Shown piece after piece: positions 1-10,335 of a stretch of DNA of 64,000 nucleotides. This stretch comes from Bactericera cockerelli (lineage: Eukaryota; Arthropoda; Insecta; Hemiptera; Triozidae). The DNA is taken from contig CM044967.1 in assembly GCA_024516035.1 (NCBI GenBank), positions 17,520,810 to 17,584,809 on the forward strand, written 5' to 3'. The position numbers and the translations under genes were made by a program. The notes under the pieces are model-generated. The model did not search any database and was not told the origin of the DNA. It worked only from the letters and a program-made list of their open reading frames with translations. Position 1 is the first letter of the stretch. The number at the start of each line of letters is the position of its first letter.

Positions 1-514
1 GACTTAGTTTTATTCTACTTTATCATTTTTTACTCGAAAATTATATGAAATGTATGCATAATACTTCTGATATAACAAAAGTGTCAAGGATTGAAATTGA
101 AATCTCTTGTTGTAGGTGGAAATATATCCCACCCCGTATATATCTACGCTCTTCCGCCAAGGTTACCAAATTCCGAACCAACCATTTTATGTAGGTTACA
201 TGTTACATGATTTGTAGAATAATAGCACGAAGAACAATATATAAATGTAAGCAAACCAAGTTGTTATAAGGATAAATATTACACAATGCTAACGCTGAAT
301 ACAATAAATAAATAATCCACCATTAGATTATTGGTACGCATAAAAATTAAGATTCCTTGCTCCAATAATTACTTACATCTTGAAACAAAATATCGTCGAA
401 GATGGATTTTTTCTAATAAATGTGATGTTATTGGTGTTACTGGGTTTTTTCGAAAATTACAAAGAACTTGGGTACAAAAGAGATCCTTCTTAACAGTTAG
501 TTAGTTAGTTAACT

Positions 515-650
515 TAGTTATCATATTTGTGTTAATCACTTTCGTGATATCTAACTTGCTTCACTAAATCTACGCTGAAACTGGGACTTGAACCACCGAC
601 CTCCAAGTTACAAGTCCGCCGCCTTATCGATCAAGCTACTGTGGTCCTTC
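515..650 (-). mobile_element. tRNA-derived SINE, family B
   Basis: Reverse-complement copy of a repeat with a tRNA-like head ('ACCGACCTCAGTAGCTTGAT', B-box-like 'GGTTCAAGTCCC') and a body ending in 'TGATATCACGAAAGTGATTA'. Other copies lie at 1140-1295 (+), 22392-22535 (-), 24795-24885 (-, partial), 29780-29925 (+) and 39868-39985 (+). Confidence 0.75.
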
Positions 651-1139
651 CTAACAGATAAAAAGTTAAAAAAAAAAACCGATTCTTTTAAATGTTCGAT
701 ATTAGCAGTGTAATGAAGTGAATCGCTTTTCATTGAATACCCTTTCATTCCACCTGATGGGTTTTAAAATTAAAGTTAATTTCTGGACACTTTTCGGATC
801 TGATGACGGTTCTAAAAGTTTTCAACTGTTACCCATTTTGAGACCCACGTCACAGTAGTATCAATTTCGAGAACTTTTCATTGTTGAATAAAATAATTTT
901 GGCCTCATCAAGATGTACAAATCATATTTCCATGCATTTTTCATGGGTTCTCACCAGAAAAAAAAAAAAAAAAAAATTGAAATCGGAGCAAAAAAATTTT
1001 TTTTTTTACAAATACGAACACAATATTACTTCAGATATGTAATATTAGAAATTTATCGAAAGTAATAATATAAAGATGTAAATTTGAGTGTAATAGTTTT
1101 TCAGACTTCGTTATTGTAGGATACCTAATACCTTTAAAA

Positions 1140-1295
1140 ACCGACCTCAGTAGATTGATTGATAAGGCGGCGAACTTGTAACCTGGAGGTCGGTGGTTCA
1201 AGTCCCGGTTTCAGCGTAGATTTAGTAAAGCGAGTTTGAATAGTTGTGATATCACTAAAGTGACGGACACAAATATGATAACTTTATAATACCTA
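1140..1295 (+). mobile_element. tRNA-derived SINE, family B
   Basis: Forward copy of family B with the tRNA-like head, 'GGTCGGTGGTTCAAGTCC' B-box region and the 'GATATCACTAAAGTGACGG' tail. Confidence 0.75.
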
Positions 1296-1922
1296 TAAAA
1301 AATAAAATGAATTGATAAAACAGATAAAATATGAGCATCTAGGTGTAGAATCAATTCCTGATTAGAGTGATTGGCTGATTGGTCTGATTATGATAATAAT
1401 TAGTAAGTATAAACAAATGCTCTTATTACATGGAGAAAATTCAACTCCTGTGGTATCATATAACCATTAAACAAATAAAACAACATGATCAACAGTTCTA
1501 TCAATAGTAATTTGGTAACCTTTACACAACAGAATTAACACTAACTTGGTTAATGGTAACGACTGAATCATCAGTTCTGTATATGGTAATCAGAGCCATT
1601 ACTTTTTGGAACTATGGTCTTGTTAAAAATTTAATTATTTTTATATATTTTCTGACCTGGTTGTAGGATTTCAGTGGAAACCCTGTAATTAACCCTGCGA
1701 CCTAATGAGATCTATTGTGACCTGAGTCTTTTTTTATCCCATCAGCTGTTTTGATGCTATTACAGACGGAACCTGGATACAAGAGAACTCAAGGGATCGG
1801 AATTGTTTTCTCTCTTATATTCAGGTTTCTCTTATTTTCCCTTGTGGAGAGGTAAATTTGAGCTAAAAATTGTTCCCTTTTATCGAGGTTTCACTTATAT
1901 CCAGTTCTCTTACACCCTGTAT

Positions 1923-2115
1923 GTCCCGGTAGCTCAGTGGTAAAGGCGGCACTCTGTGTATTTAGAGTTTCCAGAGGTCGCGGGTTCGAAAACCAGCCGG
2001 GACATGACAAGTTATCCTCCCATTTGGGATTTTTCCCACATAATAATACCTTGGGCTTACTGCTGGAATAATGGGATAAGTCCCACTATTAAGATAGTCC
2101 TATTAAGATTTTTAC
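1923..2115 (+). mobile_element. tRNA-derived SINE, family A
   Basis: The first ~81 bases (1923-2003) fold as a class II (long variable arm) tRNA-like structure. The acceptor halves GTCCCGG and CCGGGAC pair perfectly, the A box is 'TAGCTCAGTGG' and the B box 'GGGTTCGAA'. A family-specific body follows ('CAAGTTATCCTCCCATTTGG', 'CACATAATAATAC'). The same head and body occur at 20782-20960 (+), 37420-37603 (-), 37667-37771 (-) and 39710-39868 (-), so this is a SINE and not a functional tRNA gene. Confidence 0.8.
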
Positions 2116-2162
2116 ATCCAGTTCTCATCCAGGTTTGACTATATTCCCAAATAAGTAAAAAT

Positions 2163-2265
2163 TAATGCATGGGATGGGATTCGATCTCAGGGATCCGTGT
2201 GCTACCTGGATCACCAGACTCAAGCACTAACCGCTCGACCACCAATATGCCACCCAGGAAATGTC
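2163..2265 (-). mobile_element. tRNA-derived SINE, family E (partial)
   Basis: Reverse-strand tRNA-like head of the family that reads 'GTTAACGCGCTAGTCTGG' in better copies (26868, 41208). Only the head is clear here. Confidence 0.55.
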
Positions 2266-2504
2266 ATCCGTCTGCCACCCAGGAAATGTCATCGTGTCTG
2301 ATTCTAATAATGTTGCTCACCAGTATACTTGTATTCGTCTGCATTATTCTCAGTTGTCTATTTTCCCTGATTTAAATAGAGATGTTGGTAGATGTAATAG
2401 ATATTATGAACTTCTACCTGTTGTAGGGAGCCAATAAGTTCGAAAAAGAACAACGAATTATCAATATGTTCTTATATTCATGTAAAATTGTACATTGTGC
2501 ATCT

Positions 2505-2695
2505 AGTTGTTGTTGTAACCAGCTTGGCTACAGCTGGGAGGAGTGATGGTCTCCAGGCTACTTAAGTGGAAACGTTGACTCGTTCTGAACCACATATTTC
2601 TCTGGTTCAGATCAACCATCATGAGAACTTGGGCTTTTTCTCTATGAACCATTAAACACTTGGGACACTGCAAGCTAGCCTGGCTTGTTACTTAT
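2505..2695 (+). repeat. Dispersed repeat family H (contains the 23-bp seed)
   Basis: Runs from 'TGTTGTTGTAACCAGCTTGG' through 'GGTCTCCAGGCTACTTAAGT', 'GAACCACATATTTCT' and 'CATGAGAACTTGGGC' to 'GCTAGCCTGGCTTG'. Related copies are at 5200-5960 (with the minisatellite), 15130-15320, 38140-38282, 50630-51050 and 51440-51665. No coding capacity is seen; class unknown. Confidence 0.6.
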
Positions 2696-2747
2696 TAGTA
2701 AAGCCCGGATTTTTGCATATTGCATATTTGCATATGTAATTGCATAT

Positions 2748-3480
2748 TACTTCCGAGAAATTTCTAATATTAGAAATCGGAAGTATTGTGTTCGTTTTTG
2801 TAAAAAAAAATATTTTTTTGCTCCGATTTCAATTTTTTTCATATTTCTGGACGTTTCATAACCTACTGAGTAAATTTGGTTTTGTGTCCGTCTGTCGGTC
2901 TGTCGGTCTGTCGGTCTGTCGATCCGTCGGTCTGTTAAAACGATTCCTTGTAACGCGCAAATCTCGGAAACTACTCGACCGATTTTGATGAAATTTTGCA
3001 CACATCTAGGAGACATTCTGTAGATGGTCCCATTTTAAATTCATCGAATTCATACCAGCGGTTCTGGGTGAAAGAGACCATGCGCCTGACCACTAACTTT
3101 TTACTTAAACGCTTATATCTCGTGAACGGTACATCCGATTTCGATGAAATTTTGTAAGAATATGCATATTATTGCTTTACATAGGTTATTTATATTTATT
3201 TTTAAATTAATTATAATTTGACTCTGATATTTAAGAAAATCCGAAATTTTGGACAAAAAAGTAAAAAAATAAGGACCACGACTTGCCGATACAGAATTTT
3301 TTGTGGAATCTAGAATGTAGAAAAAACAATATTCTACCATAAAAAACAAATTTGAAGAAAATCGGTTGAGCCGTTTTGGAGATACAAGTAATTTTCTATA
3401 AAATCTCAAAATTGGCACGTGTTTACAATGTGAAGCAATCACGAGGAAGTTTCATGTCCATAATTGGCAGTGTTTTTTTT
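2748..3480 (+). mobile_element. ~740-bp dispersed element (non-coding), copy 1
   Basis: Begins with a near-perfect hairpin built on ATTTCTAATATTAGAAAT flanked by ACTTCCG and CGGAAGT. It contains a short GTCTGTCG tandem run and ends at '...GTCCATAATTGGCAGTGTT'. A second near-full-length copy is at 34434-35178 (+). Diverged or partial copies are at 18030-18490 (+), 40770-41105 (-) and 940-1075 (-). No open frame survives in any copy, so it is probably a non-autonomous DNA element. Confidence 0.7.
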
Positions 3481-5199
3481 CGGTTTTTTCGGAGTTTGCA
3501 TATTTGAGTAAAATCCTGCATATTTCAACAATATTGGCCAAAATTTGCATATTTCGGGGTTTATTAGGGGGAAAAATTCGGTAAGTATGTATCTACACTA
3601 AACTATCTACCTACTCAGAGCTACCGAAGTACATTCAAATCTTAGGACGTAAATTGTAAAATCACATTTTGTGAGTGTACCTACCATGTATTGTATTTCT
3701 TTCTCTGTTCTCTTTCCTCTCTATTAGTTTTCGACTGTTTTCTGGCGGCAGTGAATTTATTGTGTTTGTAAACGATTAACTTTTCTACTGATTTTTACTC
3801 GAGAAATGTGTATGCATAACGGAAACTCTAGTTAAAGGTGTAGATTATTTTGAGTTTAAAATATAATTTACATTTTTGACTTAGGTAGATACTAACTTTA
3901 CAATGCCAGTTGACAAAAGTAAGATTAAGTCCTGGCTCAGTGAGTTTACGGGTTTACATTTTTGTTTAAATTTTTGCAAATATTGGGCTTTTTGTTTACA
4001 TTTTTGCATATATTGGGCTTTTCGCTTGCATATGCAATTGCATATTTAAGCCTTTTTTTCTGCATAAAATCCGGGCTTTACTTATTAGGGTTGACTAGTC
4101 TACTCTCTTTATCTCCACTAGCGAGACACAATAGTAAGCTCTCTACTGAAGGGAGCCAGTAATCTCAAAACAATCAGGATAACTGTATTAGAAATATTCA
4201 CCTTGTTCTGGTTGACAATTTTTCATGAGAAAAATCATGGTCGGAAAGGTTTTAGTTGGTGGGAGTCCAACATTATCTGGCAAAGCTTTGGTGATAGATT
4301 TTTAGAGATGAGCTTTGAGCTTGTCAGCTCTGTACATCTGCCATTTATCTATATCCATCCTTCGCCGTTCTTATGACCCCTTTTAAAAAGAAGGACAACG
4401 GATGGTCACCATCATGGTCTGATATTCATGTAGATACATCCAGTGAAACTTCTCACTTTTCTGTTTTGACTGGTTGATTATTGATTCCACCTTTAGTCAG
4501 ATCGTAGATTCCTTTGCAAGCTCGATATGTTAGGTTGTCCAGTTTGGGACCCAACTCGCAGTTGCTTGATCAATTAGACTAAGTACCCATAGCCTGAAGG
4601 ACAGTGGCTCGAGTCCTGAGCTTGGTCAATTTTAGAAAGGCTGTCTTGAGCAATGGTAACATCCCTATTCGGATTATGATTAAAGCAAATTTTATGAGAA
4701 ATCTCTGGATCGGGAATTTCAGGTATATGAGGAAAAATCCAAGCATTGGATGCAATCCGAATGAGAGATCACGGGATGATGAATTAATTATTGGCGGACG
4801 ATGCCTCTTCCCAACATTGGTATGCATATCCCGGTTCGTAGGTAGATTCGGAGCAAGTGTCCTGGGTTTGAGACACTTTGGACATTGGTGGCGGTAGACG
4901 AAGGATCGTGGTGCTTGGTTGAGACGGGGATTGTAGCTGGTGAGTTGCGGCGGGTGGTGAAAGTCGAAAGGAGCCTTTTGACTTGTTAAGTATTGTCTTG
5001 ATATAGATCATGTTGTTATCTTCCTGCTAATTTAACCACAGGAAGTCCAGGTAAATAGTCTTGGTGTATGTGTGATGCAGTTTGTTTATTAAGTCATGAT
5101 GAAGTCATTTGTGTATTCTGTGTCTTTGTAAGTGTTGTCTTTGTGTATCTCCCTGCTATTTTAACCACAGGGAGCCTTTTGACTGTAACTTCACTACAC
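3481..5199. other. Intergenic, no gene recognised
   Basis: AT-rich sequence. It includes a thymine-rich stretch with repeated 'TTGCATATTTG' and 'TATTGGGCTTTT' words (3490-4080) and a block at 4240-5010 whose short open frames match nothing I recognise. Confidence 0.5.
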
Positions 5200-5239
5200 C
5201 TTGTTGTTGTGACCAGCTTGACTAGAGCCGGGGGGTGTG

Positions 5240-5899
5240 ACAGTCTCCAGCCAACTTAAGTAACAGTCTCCAGCCAACTTAAGTAACAGTCTCCAGCCAA
5301 CTTAAGTAACAGTCTCCAGCCAACTTAAGTAACAGTCTCCAGCCAACTTAAGTAACAGTCTCCAGCCAACTTAAGTAACAGTCTCCAGCCAACTTAAGTA
5401 ACAGTCTCCAGCCAACTTAAGTGACAGTCTCCAGCCAACTTAAGTGACAGTCTCCAGCCAACTTAAGTGACAGTCTCCAGCCAACTTAAGTGACAGTCTC
5501 CAGCCAACTTAAGTGACAGTCTCCAGCCAACTTAAGTGACAGTCTCCAGCCAACTTAAGTGACAATCTCCAGCCAACTTAAGCGACAGTCTCCAGCCAAC
5601 TTAAGCGACAGTCTCCAGCCAACTTAAGTAACAGTCTCCAGCCAACTTAAGCGACAGTCTCCAGCCAACTTAAGTGACAGTCTCCAGCCAACTTAAGTGA
5701 CAGTCTCCAGCCAACTTAAGCGACAGTCTCCAGCCAACTTAAGCGACAGTCTCCAGCCAACTTAAGTGACAGTCTCCAGCCAACTTAAGTGACAGTCTCC
5801 AGCCAACTTAAGTGACAGTCTCCAGCCAACTTAAGTGACAGTCTCCAGCCAACTTAAGTAACAGTCTCCAGCCAACTTAAGTGACAGTCTCCAGCCAAC
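5240..5899 (+). repeat. 23-bp minisatellite, 28 full units plus a partial one
   Basis: Unit 'ACAGTCTCCAGCCAACTTAA' plus a variable 3-base end (GTA, GTG or GCG), in strict 23-bp register from 5240 to 5884. The flanks ('TTGTGACCAGCTTGACTAGA' on the left, 'CCACATATTTCTATATGCG' on the right) are the two halves of dispersed repeat family H, as at 2505-2695. The array has therefore grown inside one copy of that repeat. Confidence 0.95.
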
Positions 5900-5959
5900 C
5901 ACATATTTCTATATGCGATCAACCATTGTGAGAACTCGGGCGTTTCTTTTGGTGGTGCT

Positions 5960-8900
5960 TCCTCGTGGAGAAGATGGGTGAAGTATCCTGTTGTTTGGTT
6001 GAGACGAGAATTGTAGCTGCACCATGGTGAGTTGTGCCAGGGGTAAAAGCCGATTTTAAGGAGCCATTTCACATTCACTTCACTACTTGTTAAGAAGTGG
6101 CTTCTGACAGCGACCGCAGTAGTGTAAATTGGTGGTTCGAGTCCCAAGTTCAGCAAAGATTGAGTGGTTTCTGACGGTCCAAAAACAACTGAAACAATCA
6201 TACCCTTGTCGACTGTGTGGGTGGTACAGGTAGTTTAACACACTCAAGAGGAAACTTCCACAACCAAAGAATGATATTTCCCTAGACGATTCTATGCATT
6301 GATTCTAGTGTTTGGTGTTTTTGGAAGTTTTGACAGTTCAGACAATAATGGCAAAATTGTGTAAATTGTGTTAATAATTATTAATTATTATTAAACTTTT
6401 TATTAGAATAACATAATATAGGTATACAATTAAGCCTGTTTAGCCAAATTCTATTTAGACAGATTGACTTATTAGTATTTTCGACATCCTGTCTTTTTCA
6501 TGTTTTTGCTTCGGAAGCAATAGACCTTCTTCCACATTTCTTTTCTCTTAACACAAAGATTCTTCTTATTTTTTGACCGTAGATACACAAAAATGGAAGG
6601 ACAACATTATGTACAACTTTTTACTATTTTGTTTAAAGTAATACTGATGTACCATGGGAGGTATGAAATAAAAGGTCAAAACAGACTGATTTCAGTGGTT
6701 GCTTTAAAATAAATCATTCCATTCTCAGGGACCTTTAAAAGGGTCAATAGCTGAAGTTATAGGTAACACAATGAATACCAGAACTATTACAAAAGATCTA
6801 CAGAGCTAATTTTACGAAAGGATTTGAAAAAAAAATACATGATGGACCTAAAATGGTTCAACTGGGGTAAAATTAATTAGTTATTCCATAGAGTGAAGAC
6901 TTGATTAATCTCAACAGTACTTTCATTTTTGTAGTAACATTTTTGTGGTAGTTTTTTGTTGTTGAGCGTAACATGTTAAAACTAAGAATAAAATAAAATG
7001 AGAATTTTACTTAAAACTGTGGTTTATGAAACTTAGTAAACTCATTGACTTATAACTCTCGTTTAAATAATATTGAACTGAGAGCCCTCCCCCAGCTTTA
7101 AATTTCATAATAGAACTTGCGAACCTCATATCTTTAAAACTATTAATTTATGTTAAACAAAAATATAGAATAGAATAATTATATTTTATAAATAAATAAA
7201 AAAACTATCGGCTTTATTTTTGAACTAAATAAAAGTTGTGATATATTCAGTCGTTTCCGAGATATACCTACGTGAAAAAAATAAGAGAGGTCACATGATA
7301 CAAACTGCCCCACACCCTCTTCCTTCTCCCCCACCCTCCGTGACTTTTAGTATGTCATCGTCCACATGGCATTGTCCACACACGGAACAAATGAACCAAT
7401 TTCCAAAACTCACCTTATGAGTTCCTATCTCTGCCAAAATATGCATTAGTTTGACTGGGCTAACAGTTAAGTAAGAGTGTAACATGTAATCTTTCATAAT
7501 AACCTACCAGCCTGGAAGTGTCCTTAGAACCAAGGAGTATTCAATCTCAATGGAACAATACTTCATTGAAAATTTCTTGAAAAAATATTCTACACAAAAA
7601 TAAGAAGATATTTGTAGACTTACATTATTGGGACATCGTTACAATTGGAAATTGACTTTTGCACAGAAACTAAAACTTGGTATCGTTGAAAAAATTACAA
7701 ATAAAATATTTATCAAAATGATAAAAACAGAAACTGACTTGAAGACGTTGCCAGTCCGTTTTCAAACTATTCGCTTCGATTCAAAACTTGTTGAAGAACA
7801 CAAGAAAAATATTGACACTGACTGGGAAGAGAATTATTAAAATAAAGATGGAAAATATACAGAATTAATTTTTTATGAATCGTGAATTCTACCAAGAAGG
7901 ACGACTGGATGAAGACTTTCACTGAATGCTTAGCTAAGAGGCACTGAATGAAACGAAACTGAAAGTACATAACATAACTACCAAAGTATTTACTATGGTT
8001 TACTCCCTCTCTGCAAGAAGTTAAGTAAGTACCTACATTCTAAACCTAAACCCTAGAGTAGGATTGTCCAAGAAGTGATCGCGGGCAGGCAGACTCTAAA
8101 CCTCGAGACCGGCAGCTTGTCTCGGATTATTTTTCTCTATAATATAATCATGTAGATCTAGAACAACTTCTCACTTTTTTGTTTTGACTGACTGATATTA
8201 TAATCAATTCATTGAGCTATTAGCTGCATGGATCTTGCACAATCAGCTCAACATAAATCCAAAATCGCTATCACTAAGGACCTATTTACAAAGTCGATAG
8301 GCGGACTGTACTATTACCGGAAGCTTATTTTTATTTGTCTCTTTTTAAATTGAATTTGAATTGTTGAACTCGTGCACACTAGAATTACTGAGTTTTGTAA
8401 AAAAGGCTAAACTAGAGCTCGATAACATTATACTTTTTAAGAAAATAAAATACGAAACCAAAATTAAATTAAAAGAGGCAAAATAAAATACGCAGAAAAA
8501 GGTGAAATTCAATGGACCACTTACACAACACACAAATTTGTACACATAATAATAAATACTAGCCACGTTGCGGCTAGGTTTAGGTACAGTACCAACAGGT
8601 ATTTCGACCAAGGCATGGCCGATTGTGTGAATTTGTTTTTGAAATTACCAATAGCTCCATGGAATTCTTATTGACAATATTCTACGGCATTTCAGTTATT
8701 GCTGTGTTTCGAACCATATAAGGTCGAAACACAGTGTTGAAATTACAATTTAAAAAATAAAAACAATATAAGACCTTTGAGAATTAAAATACTAAGTTAT
8801 ATCTACTCACCGATTGTGTTAGGTGTTGTTTAATCAATTATTAAACTCCCTCTCTAATTATTGGTTACCGATTGATTTACATTTGATTAAAGAATAGAAT

Positions 8901-9850
8901 CTCTCGTCCGAAGCGGAAGAAAGAAAAATCCATGTTCATCAATCTTGGTTTTGAGATAATGTGAAAACAATTAATCTATGACCTCTTCCGGACTGTCATT
9001 AGAAACTTAATCAAATTTCAGCTCAATCGACCTTGTGGGTTATCAATCAGCGAGTCAAAACAGAAAAGTGAGAAGTTCTACTAGTTTGTACATGTGTATT
9101 TATTTGTACATATTATAAACTTACACACTCTTACAAACCTAAATCTTATATTATAAAATTACACTTCCATAATGTTTGTGGAAGTGTTACTTCACTTTTC
9201 TGTTTGACTAAGGGCCGTATTATGAAACAGGATAAGTAAATCTAAGACAACCCTTAGATTTGTATAAGTACGCTATCTCCTCCGAAACCGATCGTCCGAT
9301 CGTAATAATTTTTGTAGCTCAAGGTAAAGTCTATATGGTTTTACTGTTAATAAATAACAATATTTTTAAGACTGAGCTTTCAATGGCCAAATTTCTATCT
9401 GAAAAACTTAAGCGTATGTAATCTGATTTCTACTGAACCGATTTAGCTGATTATTTTTGGTTACTCATGTTGTTCTACACTATAAACTTTTTGTATATTT
9501 ATTGTGGTCCTAAGACATGTTTGTAATGAAATAGTTACAAAATCTAGTAGAATTACTTCTTACTTTTTTGTTTGACTAAGGGCCATATTATGAAATAGGA
9601 AAAGTAAATCGAAGCCGACCCTTAAATTTTATCGGCCGACCGATAGGTATTCTAAATAATACTCGTATTTTCCGTCACGAAGGCTGGCCACAGCTCCGGT
9701 ACACTACAGAAGTCAGCTACAAAGTCCGGCTTAGATATGACCTCTACAGTTGTAGTCAAGGTGAAAGTTAAGGGATAGTGTCCACTCACACAAATCCTGT
9801 TTCATAATTCGGGCCTAGGATACGATTTACCACCCACCCCCCTTGCGCGC
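5960..9850. other. Intergenic, no convincing gene
   Basis: AT-rich. A 70-codon open frame at 7628-7840 (+), lysine-rich and acidic at the end, matches no family I know and has no visible splice context. A dyad at 8690-8740 (CTGTGTTTCGA facing TCGAAACACAG) and repeats carrying 'GACTAAGGGCC(G/A)TATTATGAA' at about 9190-9240 and 9560-9620 are the only structured elements noted. Confidence 0.5.
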
Positions 9851-9994
9851 GTGCCTGACTCTGTCTACACAAGGTGGCTCATAGTAGTCATAACTGACAA
9901 GGACCCCAGAACCGAGTCAATAGAAGTCTGTTGTTTACGTCTGTCTAACAACTTTGCTCGAGACAGCAAGCAAGGCTGGTGCACAGGTGAAAAA

Positions 9995-10290
9995 TACAGA
10001 CTCGGTGCTTTATGTATTGGAAGAGATTGCCGAAGGCAATAACTCCGCCCTTTGGTTAGGACATATATTATGTATTTATTTATTTTTTCTTCATATTTTC
10101 TCTTTTATTAATCTCAGGCCTCAGATATTAATCTGATTTCGTACAAGATGCCCATATAATATGTATTTATGTTGTGTGTAAATTTAATTGTACAAATAAA
10201 GGCTTCTTACATTACATTACTTCTCCTTATATTGTATATAATTAATTTGTAATTATCTGTGTTGTATATATGTCCATATTGATAAAGTGT
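9995..10290 (+). mobile_element. LINE-like 3' tail repeat with GATTGCC/GGCAAT hairpin
   Basis: Carries 'GAAGAGATTGCCGAAGGCAA' followed by a cytosine-rich 'CCGCCCTTTGGTTAGGACAT' and an AT-rich tail ending in a TAA-type simple repeat. The same module occurs at 22225-22310 (+), 28150-28215 (+), 45675-45880 (+), 23740-23895 (-), 31140-31325 (-) and 32190-32222 (-). The conserved hairpin and microsatellite end suit the 3' end of a non-LTR element or of SINEs that borrow it. Confidence 0.6.
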
Positions 10291-10335
10291 TAAATAATAA
10301 TAATAATATGTATGCTTTGTGATCAGAGCAAGTGG

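Larger units (their letters stand above)
1..1922. other. Intergenic, repeat-bearing, no gene seen
   Basis: AT-rich sequence with no open frame that looks coding. It holds two SINE copies of the 'ACCGACCTCAGTAGC' family (515-650 minus, 1140-1295 plus), a reverse-strand fragment of a ~740-bp dispersed repeat (about 940-1075), and one unit of a repeat with the words 'CTTATATCCAGG/TCTCTTA' (about 1765-1915) that recurs at 10.4-10.8 kb and 29.4-29.6 kb. Confidence 0.6.

Noticed and set aside
1923..2003. A functional tRNA gene with intact acceptor stem
   Set aside because: The same sequence plus a common body recurs several times in the window, and the anticodon region differs between copies; it is a SINE head.
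5240..5899. CRISPR array (23-bp regular repeats)
   Set aside because: Units are head-to-tail with no spacers, and the setting is eukaryotic; it is a minisatellite.
7628..7840. Small protein gene of 70 codons
   Set aside because: No recognisable family, no splice or promoter context; kept only as a remark in the intergenic entry.
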